Positions 24,365 through 32,419 of a stretch of DNA of 59,273 nucleotides are shown piece by piece. The stretch's first letter is position 1; each line of letters begins with the position of its first letter. Position numbers and translations under genes: made by a program. Origin of the DNA: JAFIEN01 sp051859505 (GTDB lineage: Bacteria > Pseudomonadota > Alphaproteobacteria > Rhodobacterales > Rhodobacteraceae). Location of the stretch: the NCBI GenBank assembly GCA_051859505.1, contig JBHYFN010000024.1, forward strand, positions 1 to 59,273. The letters are read 5' to 3'. Below the pieces are notes generated by a model. The model saw only the letters and a list, made by a program, of their open reading frames with translations, was not told where the DNA came from and did no database searches.

Positions 24365-26109
24365 GGCCGCCCGGGTTCGCGGTCCAGCGCGTAGCGGCGG
24401 ATCTTGTTGTAAAGCGTCTTGCGCGAGATGCCGAGGTAATGGGCGGTTTCGCCGCGGTTGAAGCGGTTGCGGCGCAGGCCGTCGAGGATCCAGTCCTTCT
24501 CCGAGGCGAACAGGCTCTCGCTGCCCTTCGCCTCGCGCGGAAGCGGCAGGTCCATCGGCGTGATCACATCTCCGTCGATGGAAAGGGCGGCCCCCTCGAC
24601 CGCGGCGCGCAGTTCCTCGACCCCGCCGGGCCAGCCGTGATCGACCATCAGCCGCCAGGCCGCCGCATCGAGCCGCAGGAGCGGGCGGCGCAGCTGGCCG
24701 CGCAGGCTGCGCAGCACGATGTCGAGCACGCTCGAGACATCCTCCTGCCGCTCGGACAGCGGCGGGAGGACCAGCGTGGCAAAGCCGGCCAGTGCATCAA
24801 GCGGGGCGGCGCTGGCGATCACGATGCGCAGGTCGATGTCGAACCACCGCGCGCCGCCGATCTGCTGCCCCCGCCCGCGCCGCACCGCCTCGGCCAGATC
24901 GCCCAGCACGGACCCGGGCGTTGCCTCCGCGCAGGCGATGCCAAGCGTGCCACCCGAGAGCACTTCGAGAAGGCCGATCCGGGCCCGCGCGGGCGGCCCG
25001 TGCGATCCGTCATCGCCGGGCTGGCCAAAAAGGTCGATCATCCGGTCGGCCCAGGTCTCTGGCCCGATATGAAGGACCTGCACCTCCCTCCGCCGCCGCC
25101 GGCTCAGCCCGTGAAGCGTGTCGATGACCCGGCCCGCCTGTGTGCCGCCCTCGGGGCAGATCAGGTTGATCGGCAGGTCCGTGGCCGCCAGCCGCAGCAT
25201 CCGGTCGCGCGTGCGGCGGATCGCGTCGGATCGGCCCACCAGCTGCAGCGGAAAGACCGGCCGGTCCGAGACCGGCTCGGGCCGGGTCGCGCCGATGGTC
25301 TTGAAGGCGGCGGTCGTATCCTCGATCGCGGTCTCGATCGGCACCCGGTCGATGGTCGAGCCGCCGATATAGCCGCCGATATTGACGAAGCGGCACAACT
25401 CCTCGAGGTGGCGCGGGCTGACGATGGGGCCGCCTTCGACAAGGCAGATCGTATCGGGCGCGATGGCCCCCACGGCGCGGGCGGCGCGGTCGACATGGAT
25501 CGCCACCTCCTCGATGCCGCGCTGGCCGATGCCGGGGTCCGACGGGCCATGCACGCCGCCGTGATTCCAGCCCAGCCCGATGGTGATGAGATCGGCGCCG
25601 ATGGCCGCCGCCTCTTCGGCCTCGGTCACGCTGTGGGTATAGGCCAGCGTCACCAGACCCGCCGCCCGCGCAAGGCCCAGCATCTTCAGTTCGCGCCGAA
25701 AGCCCAGACCCAGCCGTTCCAGCCTGTCGCGCATCGGCCCCGACAGCATCGAGGCGGTCGGAAAGTTCGAGATGCCGGCAAAACCCGCCGTCCCGATCCG
25801 CGCGACCAGATCGGCCGGATCCTGCCGGGGATCGAAGGAACAGGCGCCGAAGATCACCGGAACGGTGGCCCGCGGCAGGATCTCGCGCGCGGCGAAATCG
25901 AAGGTAAAGGCATTGGCCTCGTTCAGGGCGATCATCGAGGTGACGGATGGCTCGCCCATGCTGCGCAGCCGGCCCGCATTGAGGGCCAGCAGGAAATCCG
26001 CCCCGCCGCGCATGGCGAAATTGGCCGCGATCCCGGTGCCGATGGCAGCCCCGATAAGGAGTTGCCCCCGCCGGCGCCGCAAAGCTGACCTAGGCGAAAC
26101 TCTCGACAT
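24361..26109 (-). CDS. TIM-barrel sensor fused to degenerate NtrC-type AAA domain and Fis helix-turn-helix
   Basis: This regulator has three parts. Residues about 15-275 form a PEP-hydrolase-like TIM barrel homologous to the enzyme at 23069-23929, with shared IGTGIAANF, ALNAGRLRSMG, GFAGISNFPT and GGPIVSP to AFKTI. Residues about 286-520 resemble a sigma-54 activator domain, with LPPLSERQEDV and WPGGVEELRAAVEGA. However, the P-loop is ruined (CPEGGTQAG at 318-326), Walker B is lost (GGTLGIACAE, 386-395) and no GAFTGA is present. A Fis-type helix-turn-helix follows (about 538-575, GETAHYLGISRKTLYNKI). It therefore cannot be a normal sigma-54 ATPase. I infer ligand sensing by the barrel and sigma-70-type control of the Tm-1-like operon. 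The start at 26109 has CAGGAG upstream and overlaps the preceding gene by 20 bases; 26160 is an alternative. Confidence 0.85.
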   Translation of the reverse strand: MSRVSPRSALRRRRGQLLIGAAIGTGIAANFAMRGGADFLLALNAGRLRSMGEPSVTSMIALNEANAFTFDFAAREILPRATVPVIFGACSFDPRQDPADLVARIGTAGFAGISNFPTASMLSGPMRDRLERLGLGFRRELKMLGLARAAGLVTLAYTHSVTEAEEAAAIGADLITIGLGWNHGGVHGPSDPGIGQRGIEEVAIHVDRAARAVGAIAPDTICLVEGGPIVSPRHLEELCRFVNIGGYIGGSTIDRVPIETAIEDTTAAFKTIGATRPEPVSDRPVFPLQLVGRSDAIRRTRDRMLRLAATDLPINLICPEGGTQAGRVIDTLHGLSRRRRREVQVLHIGPETWADRMIDLFGQPGDDGSHGPPARARIGLLEVLSGGTLGIACAEATPGSVLGDLAEAVRRGRGQQIGGARWFDIDLRIVIASAAPLDALAGFATLVLPPLSERQEDVSSVLDIVLRSLRGQLRRPLLRLDAAAWRLMVDHGWPGGVEELRAAVEGAALSIDGDVITPMDLPLPREAKGSESLFASEKDWILDGLRRNRFNRGETAHYLGISRKTLYNKIRRYALDREPGRP

Positions 26110-27154
26110 ACTCCTGCACCCTGACCGTCTGGCCCGAGCGCGCACTTTCGATCGAGGCAAAGATCAGCGCGCTGGCCTGAACGTTCTTCTCGACGATGGT
26201 CTCCATCTCGGGGCCGCCGTCAAGCCAGGCGCAGAACTTCTCGATCAGCCAGGTGTTGAGCCATTTCGGCTGGGTCAGAAGCGGCATCTTCTGGCCCAGC
26301 CCCTCGCGGTGCTGCTGGCGGGCAAGGGGCAGGCGGGTGAAGATCTCGATCTCGCGGCTGTTCAGGATCGCGGTCCCGTTCTCGCATTCGATGCGGACAT
26401 ATTCTTTGGTCCAGTCGTTCAGGCCCACGGCGGCGCTGGAGGATCCCTCATAGACCCCGCGCACGCCGTTCTCGAACACCATCGTGACGATGCCGTCGGT
26501 ATCGCCGGCATATTCGGCCCAGGCCGGTTTCCAGGTGGTGGCGAACAGCGTCTCGCATTTCGCACCGGCGAAATCTGCCACAAGGTCAAGGTGATGCACC
26601 GCGCCCTCGATCAACAGCGGATCCTGCATCGTGTGGCGGAAGAGCGCGCCCCATTGCATATGCCCGCGCATCGACGACTGGTAGCGGCAGCTGACCGCGC
26701 TGACCGGGCCAAGCAGGCCCGAGCGGATGATCTCGCGCAGGGTCGTCTTGTCCTGATCGAAGCGATGGCTCATCGTGACGGCCATCTTTCGGCCCGCCGC
26801 CCTGACCTTCGCGGCGATGCGGACAGAGGCGTCCATCGTCGCCGCGATCGGCTTTTCGCAGAGGATATCGACGCCATGCGCGATGGCGATGTCGATCACC
26901 GCCTCGTGGAACTCGGGCGGGACGACCACGGTGCAGAAATCCGCCTCGTGGCTGGCGAAGGCTTCGGCAATGTCGGTGTGGCAGGCGCTGTCGGGCAGGC
27001 CGAGCAGCGCCTGACCGCGGGCGACCGCCTCGGGATCAAGATCTGCGATGGCGACGACCTCGATCGTGCCGTCGGCGATGTTGCGGGCGAGGAACTCGCT
27101 GCACCAGCGCCGGCCAAAGCTGCCGACACCCACATGGATCACCCGTTTCGTCAT
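26090..27154 (-). CDS. Gfo/Idh/MocA-family oxidoreductase
   Basis: This is an NAD(P)-dependent sugar or inositol dehydrogenase-type enzyme of 354 residues. The N-terminal Rossmann fold shows VGVGSFGRRW (8-17), ADLDPEAVARG for nucleotide binding and the family's EKPIA motif (about 97-101). A C-terminal alpha/beta substrate domain follows. The ATG at 27154 overlaps the cupin stop (TGATG) with AAGGA upstream. It is transcribed with the cupin and TIM-barrel regulator genes, so it may oxidise a sugar related to the transported substrate. The specific substrate is unknown. Confidence 0.88.
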   Translation of the reverse strand: MTKRVIHVGVGSFGRRWCSEFLARNIADGTIEVVAIADLDPEAVARGQALLGLPDSACHTDIAEAFASHEADFCTVVVPPEFHEAVIDIAIAHGVDILCEKPIAATMDASVRIAAKVRAAGRKMAVTMSHRFDQDKTTLREIIRSGLLGPVSAVSCRYQSSMRGHMQWGALFRHTMQDPLLIEGAVHHLDLVADFAGAKCETLFATTWKPAWAEYAGDTDGIVTMVFENGVRGVYEGSSSAAVGLNDWTKEYVRIECENGTAILNSREIEIFTRLPLARQQHREGLGQKMPLLTQPKWLNTWLIEKFCAWLDGGPEMETIVEKNVQASALIFASIESARSGQTVRVQEYVESFA

Positions 27155-27780
27155 CAGTCGCGTCCTTCCGCGGGCACGGCGGTCCCGTGCGTGTGGTTCC
27201 AGAGATGGCCAAGCCGTTCGGCCCCGCAGAGCGTCGTTTCGAAATAGACGGCGCGGACGGGGTCGGGCGCATGGGGCATGTCGTGATGGCGGCCCATGCC
27301 GATGCACAGGCAATCGCCCGGCCCCATCTCGGCCGCCTCGCCGGCGACGACCACGGTGGCGCGGCCGTCAAGCACGATCCAGTATTCGTCGCAATCGTGG
27401 TAATGCGAATCGATGTTGGTGGTCTTGGCATAGTCCACCGGATCGCCGCGGTCCGACGGGGTTTCCGTGTCGGCGGCGGTGAAGACGCCGCAGCCTCCCA
27501 GGCGCGCGCCCCAGCGGCCCGCAAGATGCATCGCCTCGGCCCCGTCAGAGAGCGGCGTCACGGTGACCGGGGCGCCCGTGACATCCAGGAACTGCCCCTG
27601 CGCCAGCACGGTGCCCCTGTCCCCTTGCGAGACGTTCACGCTGCCCTTGACGGCAAGGATCCGATCCCTGTCGGCGCCCGGGGTCACGACAAGACCCTCC
27701 GGCCCGGGGCAGAGATGCGCGAAGGCGCGCAGCTCGCACCAGGGCGGGAAGGGCTGTCCCTCCTTCAGGATGCGGGGCAT
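27154..27780 (-). CDS. cupin-domain protein
   Basis: This 208-residue protein has a clear cupin motif in its second half (DSHYHDCDEYWIVLDGRATVV, then MGPGDCLCIG and HHDMPHAP). The histidines and glutamate would bind a divalent metal. The N-terminal half (AFAHLCPGPEGLVVTPG and following) may be a second, degenerate cupin. An AGGAGGAGG ribosome-binding site precedes the ATG. It is the first gene of the minus-strand cupin-oxidoreductase-regulator operon, divergent from the half-length TIM-barrel gene. Sugar isomerase or a ligand-binding role are both possible. Confidence 0.82.
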   Translation of the reverse strand: MPRILKEGQPFPPWCELRAFAHLCPGPEGLVVTPGADRDRILAVKGSVNVSQGDRGTVLAQGQFLDVTGAPVTVTPLSDGAEAMHLAGRWGARLGGCGVFTAADTETPSDRGDPVDYAKTTNIDSHYHDCDEYWIVLDGRATVVVAGEAAEMGPGDCLCIGMGRHHDMPHAPDPVRAVYFETTLCGAERLGHLWNHTHGTAVPAEGRD

Positions 27781-27857
27781 CCGACCTCCTCCTGACGATG
27801 TCTTTGGCGGCAGGATGGTGTATGACCCGGCGCGGGAACAGGTGCCGGAGCGCGAAG

Positions 27858-28430
27858 ATGGGTAATTCTGGGCAAGTGCTGTTCGACATCCGGACCGGAT
27901 GGCCGGATGCCGGCTCTGGGTCCGACTCTGGCTCCGCCTCAGGGACGGCCTCAGGGTCCGGGGCGCGGCGGTCGATCCTTTGCCCGGCGCTGCGCGGGCT
28001 GCCGCAGGAGGCGGCGCTCGATCTGGCGATCCTCCCGATCCACGACGCCAACGGCCTTCTGCTCGATGCCATCGCGCAGCCCGGCGCGGGGGCGGCGCCG
28101 GATTATGCCGGGGTCTGCCTGTCCGATCCGTTCCGCCGGATCGACGACATTTTTGAGGCCCTGCATGCCGCGGGTGTCGGCGGGGTCGTCAATCTGCCCA
28201 CCGTCTGGTCGCTGGTGGCGCAGTCGGATGATCGCCTGTTCGACGATCTGTGCGAGCGCGAGGAAACCCTGCTCGCCCAGGCCCGCGCCACGGGCTTGCG
28301 CACCCTGCGGATCGCCCGGGGCCGGCTCTGGTCTGCCGGCGGCGGAGAGGAGGAGGAAACCTGCCTTGGCCGGTTCGAGGATCTGGTCCGGATCTGCGGC
28401 CCCGGATCGGAAGGGGCGCCGGATGCCTGA
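27858..28430 (+). CDS. half-length PEP-hydrolase-like TIM-barrel paralogue
   Basis: From the ATG at 27858 (GGAG seven bases upstream) the protein is 190 residues. Residues about 54-155 match the first half of the TIM barrel seen in the two neighbours: LAILPIHDANGLLLDAIAQPG aligns with the first strands, and SDPFRRIDDIF to AGVGGVVNLPTVWSL aligns with TDPFCNFDLFL to GFAGIQNFPTVGLI. The second half of the barrel, including the glycine-rich GLTTGG and GGPI motifs, is missing. A glycine-serine run (residues 19-36) replaces the usual N-terminus. It may be a decaying duplicate or a half-barrel that pairs with another subunit. An upstream ATG at 27798 lacks a ribosome-binding site. Confidence 0.68.
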   Translation: MGNSGQVLFDIRTGWPDAGSGSDSGSASGTASGSGARRSILCPALRGLPQEAALDLAILPIHDANGLLLDAIAQPGAGAAPDYAGVCLSDPFRRIDDIFEALHAAGVGGVVNLPTVWSLVAQSDDRLFDDLCEREETLLAQARATGLRTLRIARGRLWSAGGGEEEETCLGRFEDLVRICGPGSEGAPDA

Positions 28431-28463
28431 GACGCAGCTCCTTGCTCCAGCTTCCGCCGAATC

Positions 28464-28494
28464 GCGCCACCGATTCGCGCCACCGATTCGCGCC
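28464..28494. repeat. 13-base tandem repeat, 2.4 copies
   Basis: GCGCCACCGATTC is repeated exactly at 28464-28476 and 28477-28489, followed by GCGCC (28490-28494). It lies in the 173-base gap between the half-length TIM-barrel gene and the NTF2-like gene. Replication slippage is the simplest origin. Confidence 0.8.
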
Positions 28495-28520
28495 GCAGTC
28501 GGAGGGGCCGGCACAAGGCT

Positions 28521-28538
28521 CTTGCATTCCTATGCGTA
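28521..28538. promoter_or_regulatory. imperfect CTTGCA-N6-TGC site before the NTF2-like gene
   Basis: CTTGCA (28521-28526) is followed after six bases (TTCCTA) by TGCGTA (28533-28538). The left arm equals that of the perfect palindrome at 29883-29900 and the spacing is identical, but the right arm matches only at TGC. It lies 66 bases before the tandem NTF2-like gene, so it may be a weaker operator of the same LacI-type repressor. Confidence 0.4.
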
Positions 28539-28603
28539 AATCTTCACCCTGTCGTCGCAATCGAGGCGGCCGAAGGGTTCGGGCGCGATGCAGCAGGTGA
28601 GAC

Positions 28604-29755
28604 ATGGCTGACAAGGTTTCCGAAAGCACCAAGGGCGCGGCCGAGCCCGTCCTGCAGGTCGAGCGGCGCGATTACCCGGAACTCGCCCCCGAGGGGCGCG
28701 CGCGGGTGCAGCCGATGGAGGGGTTCGATCCCATCTATTCCGACATCGTCGATTACATCGTGCGCTGTACCCACAAGATCTGGGACGAGCGCGATATCGG
28801 CCTGATCTACACGCATTACACGCATAACTGCGTGCTTTATGGCACCACCGGCACGATCTACAACCGCGAGGATATCGTCCGCGACACGATCCAGCGGCTG
28901 GTCAGCTTTCCCGAACGGCGGGGGATGGCGACGCAGGTGATCTGGACCGGCAACGATCAGGACGGGTTCTACACCTCGCATCTGGTGACCGGATCGGGGC
29001 GGCATACGCAGAACGGCCATCTGGGCCGGGCGACGGGGCGGCCCTTCGTGTCGCGCACGATTGCCGACTGCATGATCCTGCGCAACAAGATCTACCGCGA
29101 ATGGGTGGTGGCCGATACGACGGCGATCCTGCTGCAGCTGGGGCTGGATGCGGATGCCTTTGCCACCCGCATCGCGGAAGCGGCCCATGCGCGCGGGCAG
29201 GTCAATCTCGATATCGGCGAGAATCGCCTGATGGTGGGGCAATGTCCGCCCGAGGAAGAGCCCGACCTGACCATCGCCGGGACGGATCTTGAGCGCGAGA
29301 CGCTGCGGATGCTGCATGACGTCTATAACCGCAAGATGTTCGGCCGGATCGCGCGGGACTATGCGCCGACCTGCCTTTATCACGGGCCGCTGATGGTGGA
29401 GCATTACGGCCATGCGGCGGTGATCCATCAGTCGCTGGGCCTTGTCGGTTCGATCCCTGACGGGGTGTTCCAGGCGCATCACGTCTGCTCCACCCCTTGC
29501 GAGGAGGGCGGCACAAAGGTCGCCGTGCGCTGGACGATCGAGGGGCATCATCTGGGCTATGGCATCCTCGAGCTTCTGGGCGCGCCCACGGGCAAGCGGG
29601 TGCAGGTCATGGGGATCAGCCATTTCCACTACAAGGACGGCAAGATCGTCGATGAATGGCGGGTCTACGACCAGGCCTCGATCCTGGCGCAGGTGCGGCT
29701 GGCGCAGTTGGCCGACAGGCCTGCGGCGGAATTTGCGGTGCCGGCAGAGGACTGA
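28604..29755 (+). CDS. tandem NTF2/SnoaL-like domain protein
   Basis: The 383-residue protein contains two cone-shaped NTF2-like domains. Domain 1 (about 40-190) has IVDYIVRCTHKIWDERDIG, VIWTGNDQDGFYTSH and TIADCMILRNKIYREWVV. Domain 2 (about 225-365) has GVFQAHHV, VAVRWTIEGHHLGYGIL and FHYKDGKIVDEWRVYD. Such folds serve as polyketide cyclases, ester cyclases, dehydratases or isomerases, and no reaction can be assigned here. Closely similar proteins are encoded at 35886-36863 and 42590-43564. It precedes the third sugar-type ABC transporter and ends in a strong terminator. Confidence 0.8.
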   Translation: MADKVSESTKGAAEPVLQVERRDYPELAPEGRARVQPMEGFDPIYSDIVDYIVRCTHKIWDERDIGLIYTHYTHNCVLYGTTGTIYNREDIVRDTIQRLVSFPERRGMATQVIWTGNDQDGFYTSHLVTGSGRHTQNGHLGRATGRPFVSRTIADCMILRNKIYREWVVADTTAILLQLGLDADAFATRIAEAAHARGQVNLDIGENRLMVGQCPPEEEPDLTIAGTDLERETLRMLHDVYNRKMFGRIARDYAPTCLYHGPLMVEHYGHAAVIHQSLGLVGSIPDGVFQAHHVCSTPCEEGGTKVAVRWTIEGHHLGYGILELLGAPTGKRVQVMGISHFHYKDGKIVDEWRVYDQASILAQVRLAQLADRPAAEFAVPAED

Positions 29756-29760
29756 GCGCG

Positions 29761-29790
29761 GTCTCGGGCGGTCACGGGCGGTCTCGGGCG
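29761..29790. repeat. 10-base tandem repeat, three copies
   Basis: GTCTCGGGCG, GTCACGGGCG and GTCTCGGGCG follow one another directly at 29761-29790, with one base variant in the middle copy. They lie between the NTF2-like stop and its terminator. The unit shares GGGCGG with the terminator stem, so part of the array could form alternative hairpins. Confidence 0.75.
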
Positions 29791-29810
29791 GCTTGCAGGC
29801 GGTCCAATGG

Positions 29811-29841
29811 CGGGCGGTTCCGGGTGGAGCCGCCCGTTTTT
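29811..29841 (+). terminator. Rho-independent terminator after the NTF2-like gene
   Basis: CGGGCGGTTCC (29811-29821) pairs with GGAGCCGCCCG (29826-29836), 11 base pairs with one G-U and a GGGT loop, followed by TTTTT (29837-29841). This is a strong intrinsic terminator and shows that the ABC operon downstream is transcribed separately. Confidence 0.92.
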
Positions 29842-29882
29842 CGTGAAGTCGGACGGGGGCGCGCCGACTCTGTCAAAAAATT

Positions 29883-29911
29883 CTTGCATTCGATTGCAAG
29901 ACAGTTAGGCT
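29883..29911 (+). promoter_or_regulatory. promoter with a perfect CTTGCA-N6-TGCAAG operator
   Basis: CTTGCA (29883-29888), TTCGAT, TGCAAG (29895-29900) form a perfect 18-base operator-like palindrome with a central CG, the usual look of a LacI-family site. CTTGCA can also serve as -35, with TAGGCT (29906-29911) 17 bases further as -10. A bound repressor would cover the promoter of the third ABC transporter. The LacI-type gene at 36860-37879 is the obvious candidate. Confidence 0.7.
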
Positions 29912-30000
29912 ACCTGCGACGAGATGTCATTCCTCCGGCCGGTGCCCCGGACCTGGCCGAGACTGCCGCAACACCCGGGAGAGAACAGGGAGAGAGAGCG

Positions 30001-31239
30001 ATGAAGCTCACGTTCAAGGCCGCTCTGATGTCGGGCGCCGTGGTTCTGGCCGCCGGCGCCGCCCATGCGGATTGCGGGATCGAAGCCGGTTCGGTTCGCA
30101 TCCTTTCAAACGATTTCGAGGCGCTGCGCGTCGTCGGAGCGGGCGCGATGCAATGCGCCTCGGACAGCGTGACGGTCACGCAGAACGCCACCAGCGAGCA
30201 CCGCAACATTTCGGGCCCGGCGCTGACCATCGACCCGGCCGAATACACGGTCGCCATCGTCGCCAACAACTCGGCCGTGCCGCTGATCGACGGCGGGCTG
30301 ATCCGCCCGCTGAACGATCTGGTCGAGGCCTACGGCGCCTCGCTTGCGCCCAACCAGCTGATCACCGTGGACGGTCAGGTTCTGGCCATCGCCTTCATGG
30401 GCAACAGCCAGCACCTGTTCTATCGCACGGATATCCTTGAGGAGCTGGGCCTCGACGTGCCCGAGACCTATGCCGATCTTCTGGCCGCCGCCGAGGCGAT
30501 CCGCGAGGCGGGGATCATGGAGTACCCGCTGGCCGCCGGCACGCAACCCGGCTGGGATCTGGGCGCGGAATTCGTGAACCTCTATCTGGGCACCGGGGCC
30601 AGCTTCTTCGTGCCCGGCACGGCCGAGCTTGCCATCGACAATGACGAAGGCCGGCTGGTGCTGGATACGCTGCGTGCGATGACCGCGTATATGGACCCCG
30701 ACTACCTGACCTTCAACGCCGACGAGATGAACCGGCTTTGGGATGCGGGGCAGGTGGCCTTCATCAACCAGTGGGGTTCGCTTGCGGGCGCCGCGATCAA
30801 CCCCGAGTCGGCCAATCCCGAGATCGCCGCCAACACCGGCTTCACCGCCACGCCGCGCATCGGCGACGGCACGATCCCGGCGGCAGCGCTGTGGTGGGAC
30901 GGCTTCACCATCGCGCGCAACATCAGTGACGAGGATGCGGCCGCGTCGTTCCAGGCGATGGTGCATGCGATTTCGGCCGATGTGCTGGCGCCCAATACCG
31001 ATGCCGCGACCTGGCTGGTGCCGGGGATCGAGCTGGGCTTTGCCGCGACGGGCGTTCTGGCCAATGCCAATGGCGGCGCGCGGGCCTATCCGATGGATCC
31101 GGCGATGGGCCTTCTGCACAACGTCCTGTCGACGGAACTGGCCGATTTCATCGCCGGAACCGAAGAGGCCGAACAGGCGATGGCCGATATCGCCGCCGCT
31201 TATGACGCGGCCGCTCGTTCGGCCGGCTTCCTGCAATAG
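30001..31239 (+). CDS. ABC transporter substrate-binding protein (sugar/polyol type)
   Basis: This is the periplasmic receptor of the third importer, 412 residues from the ATG at 30001 (GGGAGAGAG upstream). It has a signal peptide (MKLTFKAALMSGAVVLAAGA, cleavage after AHA). The mature protein begins DCGIEAGSVRILSNDFEALR and keeps the family 1 fold with motifs such as FYRTDILEELGLDVPETYADLLAAA. The two cysteines near the mature N-terminus and residue 56 may form a disulfide. It heads the operon behind a palindromic operator, and the associated amidase pair suggests the ligand may be nitrogen-containing rather than a plain sugar. Confidence 0.9.
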   Translation: MKLTFKAALMSGAVVLAAGAAHADCGIEAGSVRILSNDFEALRVVGAGAMQCASDSVTVTQNATSEHRNISGPALTIDPAEYTVAIVANNSAVPLIDGGLIRPLNDLVEAYGASLAPNQLITVDGQVLAIAFMGNSQHLFYRTDILEELGLDVPETYADLLAAAEAIREAGIMEYPLAAGTQPGWDLGAEFVNLYLGTGASFFVPGTAELAIDNDEGRLVLDTLRAMTAYMDPDYLTFNADEMNRLWDAGQVAFINQWGSLAGAAINPESANPEIAANTGFTATPRIGDGTIPAAALWWDGFTIARNISDEDAAASFQAMVHAISADVLAPNTDAATWLVPGIELGFAATGVLANANGGARAYPMDPAMGLLHNVLSTELADFIAGTEEAEQAMADIAAAYDAAARSAGFLQ

Positions 31240-31253
31240 GACAGCCGATCCGG

Positions 31254-31283
31254 GGGCGCGCGACCAGAGGTTGCGCGCCCTTT
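31254..31283 (+). terminator. stem-loop between binding-protein and permease genes
   Basis: GGGCGCGC (31254-31261) pairs perfectly with GCGCGCCC (31273-31280), extendable by two pairs inward, and TTT follows. It lies 15 bases after the binding-protein stop in a 145-base gap, suggesting partial termination so that binding protein exceeds permease. Nothing else is visible in the gap before the GTG of the permease. Confidence 0.75.
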
Positions 31284-31384
31284 GGCCTTGGCCGCGCGAC
31301 CATTTCGCGCGACAGTTTCCCCATCATCTCTTGCCGCTTCCGTCTGGGCCCCGTGCAGGTCTGGGCCCCGTGAAGGACTGAACC

Positions 31385-32419
31385 GTGCCGCATCGCACCT
31401 TCGCCCTGTTCATGCTGCCCTCGATCATCGCGATGGTGCTGTTCATCACGCTGCCCATCGGATCGGTCTTCGTGCAGTCTCTGTTCACCGAGCACGAGAG
31501 GATCGTCGTCGCGGTCGAGAATTGCGGCCCCTTCGGCTGCACCACCGAGATGCGCGTCGATACCGAGGCTCTGGCGGCGCTTCGGGCCGAACGCCCGCTG
31601 GGGCAATTCGCCGGGCTGCAGAACTATACCGACCGCAACCACCTTGCCACGTCCGAGATGCGGGCGATCCTCGGCTCGAACGATCCGTTCGGTGTCAAGG
31701 TCGGCCAGATCATGAACCTGCCGTTCTGGCGCGCGCTGGCCTTCACGCTGACGTTCTGCTTCGTCGTCACGCCGCTGGCGATGATGCTGGGTTTCGCCAT
31801 CGCGCTGGGGGTGAACAGCCTGCCCCGGATCACGCGGGGGCCGGTGATCTTCGTCTCGATCCTGCCGATGATCATCACGCCGCTGATCGGGTCGCTGATC
31901 CTGTCGTGGATGTTCAATCCCCAGGGCATCATCGGGGCGAACCTCAGGATCCTGTTCGACGATCCCACCCTGTCGCTGCGGGCCTCGGCCCCGATGACAT
32001 GGATCGTGCTGCTGCTCTATGGCGTCTGGACCAATGCGCCGTTCTCCTTCGTCGTCTTCTACGCCGGCCTGCAGACCGTGCCCGGCGACACGCTGGAAAG
32101 CGCGATGATCGACGGCGCCTCGCGGTGGGAGAGGATCCGCTATGTCGTGATCCCGCATCTGGCGCCGCTGGCAACCTTCGTGGCCCTGGTGCAGCTGATG
32201 GACAATTTCCGCGTGTTCGAGCCGATCGTCGGCTTCAGCGCGCAGGCCAATGCCACCTCGCTGTCCTGGCTTATCTTCAATGACCTTGTCGTCTCGGATA
32301 CGCGGCAGTTCGGCTCGGCGGCGGCGACCTCGATGATCACGATCTTCGGCGTCGTCATCCTGCTGATCCCCGTCCTGATCCGCACCTGGCGCGACTTCAA
32401 CCGGAAGGCTGCCCGATGA
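31385..32419 (+). CDS. ABC transporter permease (MalF/CUT1 type)
   Basis: This is an inner-membrane permease of the third importer, 344 residues from a GTG start with AAGGA upstream. The first helix is followed by a long periplasmic loop (about residues 40-105, with cysteines in ENCGPFGC), characteristic of larger MalF-type subunits. Five further helices and the EAA loop TLESAMIDGASRWERIRYV follow. Its stop overlaps the next ATG by four bases. The cysteine pair in the loop may form a disulfide in the periplasm. Confidence 0.9.
   Translation: MPHRTFALFMLPSIIAMVLFITLPIGSVFVQSLFTEHERIVVAVENCGPFGCTTEMRVDTEALAALRAERPLGQFAGLQNYTDRNHLATSEMRAILGSNDPFGVKVGQIMNLPFWRALAFTLTFCFVVTPLAMMLGFAIALGVNSLPRITRGPVIFVSILPMIITPLIGSLILSWMFNPQGIIGANLRILFDDPTLSLRASAPMTWIVLLLYGVWTNAPFSFVVFYAGLQTVPGDTLESAMIDGASRWERIRYVVIPHLAPLATFVALVQLMDNFRVFEPIVGFSAQANATSLSWLIFNDLVVSDTRQFGSAAATSMITIFGVVILLIPVLIRTWRDFNRKAAR

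Noticed and set aside
24439..26088. Plus-strand open frame of about 549 codons opposite the TIM-barrel regulator
   Set aside because: Shadow of the regulator gene without recognisable features.
28464..29790. Short tandem repeats considered as a CRISPR array
   Set aside because: Units are 10-13 bases, directly adjacent without spacers, and no cas genes are present.
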